DNA of 64,000 nt from Shewanella abyssi (GTDB taxonomy: Bacteria; Pseudomonadota; Gammaproteobacteria; Enterobacterales; Shewanellaceae). The notes beneath the pieces are model-generated. The model searched no databases. It worked only from the letters and a program-made list of their open reading frames with translations, and was not told where the DNA came from. Positions 1 through 8,526 of the stretch are shown piece by piece (position 1 is the first letter of the stretch; every line of letters begins with the position of its first letter). The translations under genes and the position numbers were made by a program. The stretch spans positions 52,160-116,159 of the forward strand of contig NZ_JAKIKR010000009.1 in NCBI RefSeq assembly GCF_023284025.1. The letters run 5' to 3'.

Positions 1-382
1 GCAGCAGTAAGGGCTTTTTCACATCCAATGGCAATTCAATGGTGTCGAGTTTTTCTCGTACATCAAGGCTGGCCATATCCATATCGGTACCCCATTCAAA
101 CTCGAGGACCACATCTGACATTCCTGAACGAGAAATCGAATTAATTTTACGTAAGCCCTTAACAATACCAGCGGCTTCTTCAATCGGTTTTGATACCAGT
201 TGCTCAACTTCAACTGGTGCCGCGCCGACATATTGGGTGCGTATGGTAATGGTTGGATAGCTTAAATCTGGCAGTAGTTTTACTGCTAAGCGTGAAAATC
301 CAACCATGCCGAAAAGGATGACGGCAAACATGAACATCCACACTGTAACGGGTCGGTTTACCGAGGTTTTTATTATTGACAT
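1..382 (-). CDS. RND efflux permease, N-terminal fragment
   Basis: Partial gene running off the left edge; only the first 127 codons are present, reading from the ATG at 382. The protein starts MSIIKTSVNRPVTVWM, has a first membrane helix at about residues 12-30, and continues into a periplasmic stretch with LPDLSYPTI and GAAPVEVEQLVSKPIE. These are hallmark N-terminal motifs of AcrB/HAE1-type resistance-nodulation-division pumps, which export drugs or other small molecules by proton antiport across the inner membrane. It starts 16 bases after the stop of the adaptor gene, so the two form an operon on the minus strand. Substrate cannot be inferred. Confidence 0.9.
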   Translation of the reverse strand, partial: MSIIKTSVNRPVTVWMFMFAVILFGMVGFSRLAVKLLPDLSYPTITIRTQYVGAAPVEVEQLVSKPIEEAAGIVKGLRKINSISRSGMSDVVLEFEWGTDMDMASLDVREKLDTIELPLDVKKPLLL

Positions 383-398
383 AGTGCTTGCTCCCGGT

Positions 399-1460
399 CT
401 ACTTGGCTGATGCAATATCTAAAGAGCTAATCACTTCAACGAGTGATTGGTCTTTTAGATTTTGATGACCGCGAATAACGATTTGCTCGCCAGACTCGAT
501 ACCAGCAACGACTTCTACCGTGTCTGCTTCGCGATAACCCAGTGTTACTGTGCGGCGATTAGCCTTGGTTCCATCAATGACATACAGGGCAAATTCATTA
601 TCTTGATTAACCAGAGCGTTATAAGGAACAGTGATGACATCATTATGGGTGTCGTATCTAAGCTCTACTCGGGTAAACATACCTGCTTTTAAGGTGGCCT
701 TTTGGTTTGGCACTGACAGTGTCACTTTAAAGGTACCGCTTTGAGCATCAACAATAGGGCTTATCCGTAACACCGTCGCGTGAGTGGTATTTTGAGTATG
801 CTTATTGGCAAAAATCTGCGCATCTTGTCCTAAGCGAAGATGTTGTAGCTGCTGCTCTGGGAGGTGGACTATGCCGTAGAGTTCGTCTTGATTAACGATA
901 TAAAACAGTTCGTCGAACTCTTTCGCCATGTTGCCTGACTTAACAAAACGAGTTGCGACAACGCCTTCAATCGGTGAGCGGATCATGCTCTCTTGTACAT
1001 ATAGTGCAGCTAAGTCACGCTTAGCCATTGCTGCTTGCAGGTTATATTCGAGTTTAGCCATTGAATCGGCACTAAAAAACTGCTTGTTGTTGATCTTTTT
1101 CAGACGATTAAGCTCTTGCTGAATAATCTCGACTTCAGCTTGTGAACGGTCTAAATCAAATTTCTGTCGTTTTGAATCGATGATGGCAAGGAGCTGACCT
1201 TTAGTGACGCGATCACCCTCTTCAACATTGATTGATTGGATAAGTCCGGCAACACGGGTAACCACTTTCGCTTCCTCTGGCGCTTCGAGAGTAGCGGTGG
1301 TGCTATAAAATGAGGATACATCACCTTGGATCACCGTGGTTGTCTCCACTGGGACGGCATATTTCTCCTCCTCTTTAACCTCTTCTTCTGCGCCACAGGC
1401 GCTTAATAGCGCTACAAGTAGTATAGGTAGGATGATTTTCTTGTTGTTGAGTGCTTCCAT
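399..1460 (-). CDS. RND efflux periplasmic adaptor (membrane fusion lipoprotein)
   Basis: A 353-residue adaptor that would bridge the inner-membrane RND pump to an outer-membrane channel. A lipoprotein signal is visible (LLVALLSAC, lipidated Cys at about 22), followed by a Glu-rich linker. The biotinyl-lipoyl half-motif VTRVAGLIQSINVEEGDRV lies at about residues 47-65, an alpha-helical hairpin around 95-135, the second lipoyl half (IRSPIEGVVATRFVKSG) near 160-177, and a beta-barrel plus membrane-proximal domain to the C terminus. Length and domain order fit HlyD/AcrA-type adaptors. It is the promoter-proximal gene of the pair. No regulator is adjacent. Confidence 0.93.
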   Translation of the reverse strand: MEALNNKKIILPILLVALLSACGAEEEVKEEEKYAVPVETTTVIQGDVSSFYSTTATLEAPEEAKVVTRVAGLIQSINVEEGDRVTKGQLLAIIDSKRQKFDLDRSQAEVEIIQQELNRLKKINNKQFFSADSMAKLEYNLQAAMAKRDLAALYVQESMIRSPIEGVVATRFVKSGNMAKEFDELFYIVNQDELYGIVHLPEQQLQHLRLGQDAQIFANKHTQNTTHATVLRISPIVDAQSGTFKVTLSVPNQKATLKAGMFTRVELRYDTHNDVITVPYNALVNQDNEFALYVIDGTKANRRTVTLGYREADTVEVVAGIESGEQIVIRGHQNLKDQSLVEVISSLDIASAK

Positions 1461-2318
1461 GTCGATAAACCCATTTAAGTTATTTCATTAACGCTTAATA
1501 AGCATTATGTGTGCCAATAGTAGTATCTGTTTATATACAATGACTTAGGTTGAGCGCGGTTTGGTTTGTTGGTGGTTTTGATAAACAATGTAGCGGGATA
1601 GTTTAATTGTTGCGGTTTTTAACAATGAGTGGCGAGATTTACTTCTAGCGAGTTTCAACTGTATTTACACAAACGCTTGATTCAGGTAATTGGAACCTCT
1701 TTTGCTTAAAGCAACTCTCTTTTGCCCCAAACCTTGATAGCCTTCGAATGAAGACTGATTACATTTTCTGATTTAGCTTCTGGCTGAGTTGATATTGGAG
1801 AGTGTGTTTGAAGATCGTTCCTTCATAGTTATCTTTCGTCTGGCCTGCGAGGCATGTGCAGATACTGCTGCGAAACGCCGCAAGCACAGTCCCTGTGGGC
1901 TCTACCAAAACTTCCCTGTTTTGGAAGCTCGCAGCTGCATCTACACTGGCCGTTCTACAAGAGTGGGGTCTCTTCAATTTGAGCTTAATTGCTAGCATGC
2001 TGTAACTTATTTAGCCCAAAGCGTGTTAATTACGAGTGAAACTTGAGGTAGTTTTACCTTATTCGCTCCGCCCCCCTTTATCCACTATTATCTCTGCCAA
2101 AGTGTGTCGGTTATCCTTGGGATCTAAGGTTTAATTCTGCTCGGGCTCCTACTCATTTAATAATTGTTGTTCATCTTTTGTTATAGTTACGTTTTTAGTG
2201 AAAACATTAACTAATTCAGCAACTAGGTATCTTTTATTTACAGCTTTATGGCAATTTGTAAATAGAGTTGCACTAAGAGAGTACGCTTGTTGAACACGCT
2301 TATGAAGGTTAAAACATA
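1461..2318. other. 858-bp non-coding gap between efflux operon and regulator
   Basis: No convincing gene. ORFs of 68-79 codons on both strands at about 1759-1998 are mirror readings of a GC-richer patch and show no ribosome site or recognisable protein. That patch (about 1830-1965) holds the compact hairpins listed separately and looks like an intergenic repeat or RNA-forming element. The gap must also hold the promoters of the two divergent neighbours; no strong sigma-70 pair was recognised. Confidence 0.6.
1885..1938. repeat. cluster of small perfect hairpins
   Basis: Three consecutive dyads: CACAG/CTGTG (1885-1897, loop TCC), CCAAAAC/GTTTTGG (1905-1924, loop TTCCCT) and the palindrome GCAGCTGC (1931-1938). 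The first two loops share a TCC(C)TG core. No T-run follows, so this is not an obvious terminator. It could be a REP-like intergenic element or part of a small RNA. Confidence 0.35.
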
Positions 2319-4190
2319 ATGAACTATTATTTTAGTAATTATAAGTTTAATAGTACTAATCTTTGTTTATATAAAGACAAAGTATCTATCCAGATTCGGA
2401 GTAATGAGGCTCGGTTACTCTCGTTGTTGCTCAGCTCTACAGGTGAAATAGTTTCGAAGACAAAGATTTTGGATACAGTATGGTCAGGCAAGGTTGTCTC
2501 CGAACAAGCTGTATTTCAGAACATTAGCAGCTTACGTGTAATCTTTGGTGAGCATGCAATCAAAACATTTTCAGGTAAAGGTTATCAATGGCAATTAACT
2601 GCACAAACTGAAACTGCATCTAAAAATGTGAAGTGTGGTGACTTGCGTCAGGTGAATACTACATTTCGCAAAAGACAGGCTGTGGTAGCTGTACTCGGTG
2701 GTATTTTTATTTCATTGCTTGTGTCACTCTTTATCATTAACAACGTAGAGCACCTTGATAATGAGCAGTTAGGCGTCGATATCAAGTTACTTCCTTTTTC
2801 GCTAGAAAGTGATTCTCAATCAGCAGTGGTTATAAATGATGAACTAGCTTTTCAGCTTAAAAGCATACTTTCATCTAGTCGGTACATTGAAGTGACGTTA
2901 GCTGCTGTTGATGTTTTATTTATGGATTATACCAATACACCTGATCAGTACTTCAGCCAATTAGTGGGGAAGGGTAATACGACTTTGGTCCTCTCTTCCA
3001 ATATAAGTAAGCGTGGTGAGGCCTATTTCTTACGTTATGAGTTGCATGGGATAAGTGATAAATGGTCGGGAGAGTTTCAATCCCCTAGTATTGAAGGTGT
3101 CTTACAGCAATTGGCCATTCATCTGGAACGTGTGGCTAGTACTCCTTCACTATTGGTTAATGATAAGCGCCATGATGTAAATCATTTGGAACTTGAGTTG
3201 TTACACCGTCGATTCCCTGCCGATGTGATTATCTTTGAACGTTTTATTGTTTCACTTCAAAACAGTGGGAATTTAAATAAGGCGCTAATACTGGCAGAAA
3301 AGCTTAAAAGTTTGACCCGGAATGACCTTTTGCATCATGCTAGAGCAGAGCTACTTCTTGGCAATATTTTAGTTGAACAGGGCTTATCGGATAGCGCTGA
3401 GCTTCACTTATCTGCAGCGCAAAGTTTATCTGCACAACTCGGCCATTTCCAATTACAAAGTGACATCGCGAAGTCACTATCTTTAGTTGGCCGTAACCGA
3501 CAAAACTATCACGCGATATCAAAATATTTGCGACGTGCGATGTACTTTGCCCGTAAGGCTGAAGATCCTGTTCGAGAGCTCTCAGCATTAAATTATTTAT
3601 ATATATTCAACTACAAATTAGGGAATAAAACCAAAGCCTTGTCATTGCTAGAAGAGGCTGAGTTGATATTGTACGGCTCAGGTTTACCTCAAGTGCATTA
3701 TTCTCAGATATACCTACATAAAGCTATAAGCGCAGACAATGTTAATGATAAAGAACAATATTCTCGTGAACTTTTAGCGCTATACAGCCCGAAACAAGAA
3801 AATTGGTTAGTAAGTTCTGCACAAACACTGCTAGTCGAACTCCTAATCGAACAACAACGTTGGCAAGAAGCAAATAGCCTTTTTATTGATCATGATTCAT
3901 TCACCATTACCGAAAGCTATTTAGTCGCAACGATCCTCCTAGCTCAAGAACGGATGTCTCAAGCCGCGATTTATGCTGCCCAATCCTTTGAAAAATCAAC
4001 CATGGCAGGGGACCAACTAGCATCTCTCAATGCTGCATTATTGCTCTTTACAGTTCATAGCGAGATGGGCAACCAATTGGAGCAAGCTCGATATAGAAAA
4101 TATATTTCCGACAAATCAACGAAATTGTGGGCAGAAATAAACCGTGACGCATTGTCTCAAGCTGGACTTTCTAATCGGATCACCTTTTGA
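2319..4190 (+). CDS. CadC/ToxR-like membrane-bound winged-helix regulator with TPR-like periplasmic domain
   Basis: 623 residues. An OmpR/PhoB-type winged helix occupies about residues 3-93 (EARLLSLLLSSTGEIVSKTKI, then SSLRVIFG and the wing motif KTFSGKGYQW). A single membrane helix lies at about 121-140 (AVVAVLGGIFISLLVSLFII), followed by a roughly 480-residue periplasmic part whose second half is helix-rich and looks like degenerate tetratricopeptide repeats. This one-component design, with cytoplasmic DNA binding and periplasmic sensing, is typical of CadC/ToxR-family proteins. It is tail-to-tail with the secreted SUMF1-domain gene, its only close neighbour, which may be its target or partner (inference). 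The ligand is unknown. Confidence 0.85.
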   Translation: MNYYFSNYKFNSTNLCLYKDKVSIQIRSNEARLLSLLLSSTGEIVSKTKILDTVWSGKVVSEQAVFQNISSLRVIFGEHAIKTFSGKGYQWQLTAQTETASKNVKCGDLRQVNTTFRKRQAVVAVLGGIFISLLVSLFIINNVEHLDNEQLGVDIKLLPFSLESDSQSAVVINDELAFQLKSILSSSRYIEVTLAAVDVLFMDYTNTPDQYFSQLVGKGNTTLVLSSNISKRGEAYFLRYELHGISDKWSGEFQSPSIEGVLQQLAIHLERVASTPSLLVNDKRHDVNHLELELLHRRFPADVIIFERFIVSLQNSGNLNKALILAEKLKSLTRNDLLHHARAELLLGNILVEQGLSDSAELHLSAAQSLSAQLGHFQLQSDIAKSLSLVGRNRQNYHAISKYLRRAMYFARKAEDPVRELSALNYLYIFNYKLGNKTKALSLLEEAELILYGSGLPQVHYSQIYLHKAISADNVNDKEQYSRELLALYSPKQENWLVSSAQTLLVELLIEQQRWQEANSLFIDHDSFTITESYLVATILLAQERMSQAAIYAAQSFEKSTMAGDQLASLNAALLLFTVHSEMGNQLEQARYRKYISDKSTKLWAEINRDALSQAGLSNRITF

Positions 4191-4199
4191 ATAATATAG

Positions 4200-4221
4200 G
4201 AGCAGCGTGGATATGCTGCTC
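4200..4221. terminator. hairpin between convergent genes
   Basis: GAGCAGC (4200-4206) pairs perfectly with GCTGCTC (4215-4221) across an 8-base loop in the 47-base gap between two convergent genes. There is no long T-run on either side, so termination is plausible but not certain. Confidence 0.4.
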
Positions 4222-4237
4222 AATTGCGGGAAGTATG

Positions 4238-5899
4238 CTAATTAAAAGATAGCCAATTAAGCTTCCATTGATCTGCTAATGCGGTAATTCTTAATGAATG
4301 GGTACCTTTTTGCAGAAAAATCTCTTTGCCTTTTACTGATTGCCACAGGCCTAAACCTCCGGTATCTGGCACCTTAAAGCTTGCCGAAGTTTGACCATTT
4401 ATAGACATGTCAAATCCAGCACTATTGACTGAACTCGCTACTCTATAGGTTAAACGATAAAGGCCGTCTTCTTTAATATTTACTTGGTATAGTGCCCAAT
4501 TCCCCTGCCTAATGAAGCCCCATCCTGTAAGAAGTAGCCCGCCTGCCGTATCTTTGGTTTTCTCGACAAGCATGCCTGACATTGAGTTGTAATCTTCTGC
4601 TTGAATTTTACCTGGAATGGGCCATATCGTATCTTCAGTTGTTACCGGTTCGCTGTATTCACTGAACCTATCGCTATTGGCAGCGGCAACAGTGTAACTA
4701 TGTTTACGAGGGAATGGCTTTGATACTATGTAATGAGGAGTTTTAATATCTGAAGCGATTTTTCTATACTGCCCTCCAAAAGCTTGTGTACTGTAGACGT
4801 TATAGCTTTCAGTATATCCATCAGTGTTATTTGCCCAAGACAAACTGACCTCATCATTAACCTCATTTATTTTTAGACTGAGTGCTTTTGGTTTACGAGG
4901 GTAAGGAAGCAAATTTAGCCGAACTTTTCTTTCAGTTCTTTGTGCTTGCTTTAATGACTTTTCAAATGAGACGGCTGAAATAATCTCTGCGTTATCGTGA
5001 TTTGATTCGATATCTAGAGCCAATCTAAATCCCTCAAGCACACCAGTAAAATCTGAAGGAATTGAAGATCTTTGTGTTGGCGAGAACTCGTACCAGTGCC
5101 AAGCGCCACCACGCAAGCCATTTTTATCACAACTTCCTGACAACCAGGCGCTACCATCAGTTGGAGCATCGTTATAGTTGGCGTTATCACAATCGAGTAC
5201 ATATTCTTGTACGTTACCAATTAAATCATAGATCCCTAAACTGTTAGGCTCATACATTCCTACGATACTGGAGTAACCTGAGGAATCATCACACGGGGTC
5301 AAGCCTATTGTGCCAATATAACTGGCACCAAAATCTTGTTGTGCTTTTTGTTCAGCTGTTTTATCTGCAATGTTGGCATATTCACAAATACGGGGGTCAT
5401 TGGGTAAGTCACTGTAACGGTACTTGGTATGTTGCCCTGCTTTAGCAACATATTCCCATTCAGCTTCTGAAGGTAATCGGTAATGCTTTCCCGTTTTAGC
5501 TGAAAGCCAATCAGCGTAGGCAGAAGCAGTTGTAGCATTAATACAAACCACTGGTTGATACTCATTGATGGTTAGTGCGTTATTATCCCATGAGCCTTTG
5601 CTCATATGGGCTATCCAGTTCTCAGTTGGTTGGTGGTAACATTCTTTAGGTGTTTGATATCCAGTATCGTCTATAAATAGGCTGAACTCTTTAACTGTTA
5701 CTTCATATTTGCCGAAGCGAAAGGAGTCGATGGTTACTTGATGTACTGGCTGTTCATTGTCTTTTCCTTCGTTACGACCCATTAAAAATTGTCCATTTGG
5801 AATGGTTACTATAGGCGGCTCAATGAAAGCACCATGAGCCGAACCATTTGAAAATACCAAAGCCAATACTAGCGAAACTCTTTTGTAACCCATATTCAA
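4238..5899 (-). CDS. secreted SUMF1/FGE-like protein with FN3-like and CBM6-like domains
   Basis: 553 residues with a signal peptide (about 1-23). A SUMF1/formylglycine-generating-enzyme fold covers about 30-298: IPNGQFLMGR at the start, RLPSEAEWEYVAKAG near 141-155, GNVQEYV near 228-234, and RGGAWHW near 263-269 ahead of GFRLAL. A fibronectin-III-like domain follows (about 338-422). A CBM6-like carbohydrate-binding domain starts at IQAEDYN (about 432) and ends at the C-terminal NWLSFN. The cysteine pair of true formylglycine-generating enzymes, expected just after RGGxW, is absent: the stretch reads WHWYEFSPTQR. It is therefore unlikely to activate sulfatases. It more probably binds a glycan or cell-surface partner using the SUMF1 fold as a scaffold (inference). 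It converges on the CadC-like regulator. Confidence 0.85.
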   Translation of the reverse strand: MNMGYKRVSLVLALVFSNGSAHGAFIEPPIVTIPNGQFLMGRNEGKDNEQPVHQVTIDSFRFGKYEVTVKEFSLFIDDTGYQTPKECYHQPTENWIAHMSKGSWDNNALTINEYQPVVCINATTASAYADWLSAKTGKHYRLPSEAEWEYVAKAGQHTKYRYSDLPNDPRICEYANIADKTAEQKAQQDFGASYIGTIGLTPCDDSSGYSSIVGMYEPNSLGIYDLIGNVQEYVLDCDNANYNDAPTDGSAWLSGSCDKNGLRGGAWHWYEFSPTQRSSIPSDFTGVLEGFRLALDIESNHDNAEIISAVSFEKSLKQAQRTERKVRLNLLPYPRKPKALSLKINEVNDEVSLSWANNTDGYTESYNVYSTQAFGGQYRKIASDIKTPHYIVSKPFPRKHSYTVAAANSDRFSEYSEPVTTEDTIWPIPGKIQAEDYNSMSGMLVEKTKDTAGGLLLTGWGFIRQGNWALYQVNIKEDGLYRLTYRVASSVNSAGFDMSINGQTSASFKVPDTGGLGLWQSVKGKEIFLQKGTHSLRITALADQWKLNWLSFN

Positions 5900-6067
5900 T
5901 TCCTTTTTTGCTTATACTGTGGTTTGAATCCAAACCGCCAATAAAAGTTGATTGAAGCAAGTAGTGCTACAAAAAGTCCTGAATATATTCAATAAATTTT
6001 CGGTTATAGAAAAATGATAGAAAATTTAGATAGCATGGTTACTTATCATTATTGATTCAGCATGAAG

Positions 6068-6088
6068 TGGTGAACGAAACCTTCACCA
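6068..6088. repeat. perfect 7-7-7 dyad
   Basis: TGGTGAA (6068-6074), seven bases, then TTCACCA (6082-6088). It lies between the SUMF1-like gene start and the IS30 element, about 170 bases upstream of that gene's start codon. It could be an operator or a hairpin; there is no T-run. Confidence 0.35.
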
Positions 6089-6122
6089 TGTGGAAAGTTC
6101 GTGTTTTTTAATGTTAATGTTA

Positions 6123-7230
6123 GCCGAATTCAAGATCTAAGTGCACCACATCAAATCATCTAAATACTTCTGCTGGTGTTTGGTAATTTAGTATCTTTCT
6201 TGGCCTGTTATTAATTAAGTTTACAATGGTTTCTAATTGTTCGCTTGTGACCGCTGAAAAGTCAGTTCCTTTAGGGAAGTATCTCCCTAAAAGGCCGTTG
6301 GCATGTTCGTTAGCTCCCCTTTGCCATGAGCTATAGGGATCTGCAAAGTAAATATCGATACCTACAGCGCTCTCAAGCTCTTTAAACGCACTAAACTCCT
6401 TGCCATTATCGAGTGTTAGCGTAAGCCTTTTCGCCTCAGGTAATGCTTGAAAAGCTTCAATTGATACACGGTTAAATGATGCCGCTTTTTTGTCATCGAT
6501 TTTCTTTGCTATTAAGTATCGACTCTTCCTCTCTAGATGCGTTACAAAGTAACCAGAGCCCTTTTTCCCTTCAACTAGATCTCCTTCCCAATCACCGATA
6601 CGACTGCGGGTATCTACGACCTGAGGCCTATCATGAATGCTGATCCTGCCTTTTATTTGACCACGTAAGTCACCGTATTTCCTTTGCTTTCTTCTGTTTT
6701 TATGCCTTTTTGCTAAGTAGCAATATAGGTTTCCAGAGTGCTTAAAGTCTTTAATAACCCATTGATAAATGGCCTCATGGCTAACATGAAAAAGAGGATC
6801 GTCAGGGTGTTCTAACTTTAGTCGACCCGAGATAGTCGCTGGAGACCAACCCCGCTTTAAAAGCGTAATAACTGTAGTGCGAAGCTTTATATTTGAGTAT
6901 TTTTTTTGATGCCTGGGAATTTGCCTTCTAGCCAGTGCTTTTTCTTGAGCGGCATTATCGAAATAAGTGTATGTCAGAGGCTTATTTCGACTTATCTCTC
7001 GACTAATCGTCGTATGGTGACGCCCTATAAACCGTCCGATGGATCTTAAACTCTCACCTGAGTTAAAGCGGTAATAGATCGCTTTTCTTTCATACATGCT
7101 AAGGTGGTTGTAGGTCATCTTGGAGCTCCTCTGCTGTGTTATGGTCGCACATAAACAGTAGCAGAAGCTTCAGGATGACTGTCTCTTCAATGAGTTAGTG
7201 GTAATGGTGCACTTGCATGTTGAACGCGGC
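6123..7230 (-). mobile_element. IS30-family insertion sequence, apparently intact
   Basis: About 1.1 kb bounded by imperfect inverted repeats. The left end, from 6123 (GCCGAATTCAAGATCTAAGT...), matches the reverse complement of the right end ending at 7230 at 21 of 26 positions; the shared core AAGTGCACCA is perfect. It contains a single transposase ORF filling most of its length, as in the IS30 family. No convincing short target duplication was found next to these ends, so the exact outer boundary could shift by a few bases. A second, solitary right end of the same type lies at 63311-63347. Confidence 0.8.
6156..7118 (-). CDS. IS30-family transposase
   Basis: 320 residues, a usual size for the family. 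The N-terminal helix-turn-helix reads HLSMYERKAIYYRFNSGE and SIGRFIGRHHTTISREISRN (about 5-45), matching the IS30 signature. The DDE catalytic triad is complete: Asp in IGDWEGDLVEG, Asp in LTLDNGKEF, and Glu in RGANEHANGLLGRYFPKGTD, which also contains the family-typical C-terminal block. The frame is unbroken, so the enzyme is probably functional. It reads leftward inside the element, with only 33 bases between its stop and the left end. Confidence 0.95.
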   Translation of the reverse strand: MTYNHLSMYERKAIYYRFNSGESLRSIGRFIGRHHTTISREISRNKPLTYTYFDNAAQEKALARRQIPRHQKKYSNIKLRTTVITLLKRGWSPATISGRLKLEHPDDPLFHVSHEAIYQWVIKDFKHSGNLYCYLAKRHKNRRKQRKYGDLRGQIKGRISIHDRPQVVDTRSRIGDWEGDLVEGKKGSGYFVTHLERKSRYLIAKKIDDKKAASFNRVSIEAFQALPEAKRLTLTLDNGKEFSAFKELESAVGIDIYFADPYSSWQRGANEHANGLLGRYFPKGTDFSAVTSEQLETIVNLINNRPRKILNYQTPAEVFR

Positions 7231-7292
7231 ATTTTTATTTCAATGGCTGGCTATGTTTGTTATTTTTATTTCAATGGCTGGCTATGTTTGTT
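7231..7292 (+). repeat. 31-bp tandem duplication abutting the IS30 right end
   Basis: The 31-base unit starting ATTTTTATTTCAATGGCTGG occurs twice head-to-tail (7231-7261 and 7262-7292), identical in both copies. The first copy begins exactly where the IS30 right end stops, so the duplication may reflect an insertion or slippage event at the element border. Confidence 0.85.
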
Positions 7293-7536
7293 TATGTGGC
7301 CGTTCATTGGACATAATGAGAGCATTATCGGTATCATGCTTCAAATTCGATAACTGAATTCATTTATTTTATTACTGAAAATTAGTGCCGCGACACTTAA
7401 TAAACGCATCGGATGCACTTTAAATGCTCATTTTTCGCCAATTTTAGCCAAGTATTATTTGCCTGTTATGTGGCCGTTGGTATGATCATTATGTCTATTG
7501 AATTACTGGAAACACCAAGCTGGAGAACAACTTACT
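7293..7536 (+). other. non-coding stretch with a 13-bp direct repeat
   Basis: TTATGTGGCCGTT occurs at 7292-7304 and again at 7466-7478, 174 bases apart, upstream of the pseudouridine synthase. No ORF with a ribosome site lies between the copies. The promoter of the downstream gene must lie here; no clear -35/-10 pair was recognised. Confidence 0.5.
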
Positions 7537-8388
7537 ATGTCTGAAAGATTACGAGTGAAACAGGCATCGCCTCTACTCTCTTTCCTCACCACCGAGCTAA
7601 AAGGCTGGAGTCGCAGCAAAATAAAACAACGGCTGACAACAGGATGCATAATCGTCAACGGTCAGCCTATCATGCGCCATGATCATGAGATCAACGTCGG
7701 CGATGACGTGGAAGTTCGGGCAACGGGGAAGAACGTGCAACTTAAAGTCTCCCGGCTTGAAATCTTGTATTCGGACAACGATCTTATCGTCATCAACAAA
7801 CCTGCTGGCTTGTTGTCAGTGGCAACAGCCAATGAAAACAAAGACCATGCGCTTGCCATTCTTCGCAAGCAGCTCACGCGTCCTAAGCGTACTGTTAATC
7901 TTTGGCCTGTACATCGGCTTGACCGTGATACATCGGGTGTTTTGATGTTTGCAACTTCTCGCGAGATGCGCGAAGCCGTTATGGATGGTTGGGCTGAGGC
8001 TGAAAAAACCTACCTTGCGGTGGTTGAGGGTTGCCCTAATCCGAGTCAAGGCACCATTGACCAACCCTTGAGAATAGATCCTGAGAAGTATCAAATGATA
8101 GTTGGTCCACATCCAGAAGCTAAAAAAGCCATTACGCATTTTAACACCCAGCGAACAGTGAGGGAGCGGTCATTGCTTGAAGTTCAACTGGAGACGGGTC
8201 GACAACATCAAATCCGTGCCCACATGGCTTGGCTAGGGCATCCGCTGATTGGCGATCCCCGTTATGGAACTGAAGGCCCGCGCATGGGGCTGCATGCATT
8301 ACGCCTGAGTATTACGCGACCAAAGACTGGCAAGCGACTCACCTTCGAGACACCCGCACCGGATGACTTTCTTAATCTGCTCCGATAG
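7537..8388 (+). CDS. RluA-family RNA pseudouridine synthase
   Basis: Converts specific uridines in ribosomal (or transfer) RNA to pseudouridine. 283 residues from the ATG at 7537; a TTG 39 bases upstream is also in frame, but the ATG sits behind GGAG (spacing 11) and fits family length better. An S4 RNA-binding domain lies at about residues 5-65 (KGWSRSKIKQRLTTGCIIVNG). The catalytic domain follows, with the RluA motif HRLDRDTSGVLMFA containing the catalytic Asp, then TGRQHQIRAHMAWLGHPLIGDPRYG. Which RNA position it modifies cannot be read from sequence. It is convergent with gltA and shares a terminator with it. Confidence 0.88.
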   Translation: MSERLRVKQASPLLSFLTTELKGWSRSKIKQRLTTGCIIVNGQPIMRHDHEINVGDDVEVRATGKNVQLKVSRLEILYSDNDLIVINKPAGLLSVATANENKDHALAILRKQLTRPKRTVNLWPVHRLDRDTSGVLMFATSREMREAVMDGWAEAEKTYLAVVEGCPNPSQGTIDQPLRIDPEKYQMIVGPHPEAKKAITHFNTQRTVRERSLLEVQLETGRQHQIRAHMAWLGHPLIGDPRYGTEGPRMGLHALRLSITRPKTGKRLTFETPAPDDFLNLLR

Positions 8389-8474
8389 CAGCAAATTAAC
8401 TCACCATGCGCACCATTAATGAAGTTATTATTGGCTGCCGATGTCAATCAAGGTAAATGTTTGACGCAGGCAAT

Positions 8475-8503
8475 AAAAAAGGCACTCAATGAGTGCCTTT
8501 TAG
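8475..8503. terminator. bidirectional intrinsic terminator (rluA-like / gltA)
   Basis: AAAAAGGCACTC, loop AAT, GAGTGCCTTTT: a perfect stem flanked by an A-run on one side and a T-run on the other, in the gap between two convergent genes. It can serve both. Confidence 0.85.
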
Positions 8504-8526
8504 CTGTTAATTACTAACGAGGGTAA

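Noticed and set aside
1759..1998. Overlapping 68-79 aa ORFs on both strands
   Set aside because: They mirror each other over a GC-richer hairpin patch; neither has a ribosome site or recognisable protein features.
4238..5899. Sulfatase-activating formylglycine-generating enzyme
   Set aside because: The expected cysteine pair after RGGxW is absent and no sulfatase gene is nearby.
6110..7240. Target-site duplication around the IS30 element
   Set aside because: Bases flanking the inverted repeats (TTA on the left, ATT on the right) do not match, so no duplication is claimed.
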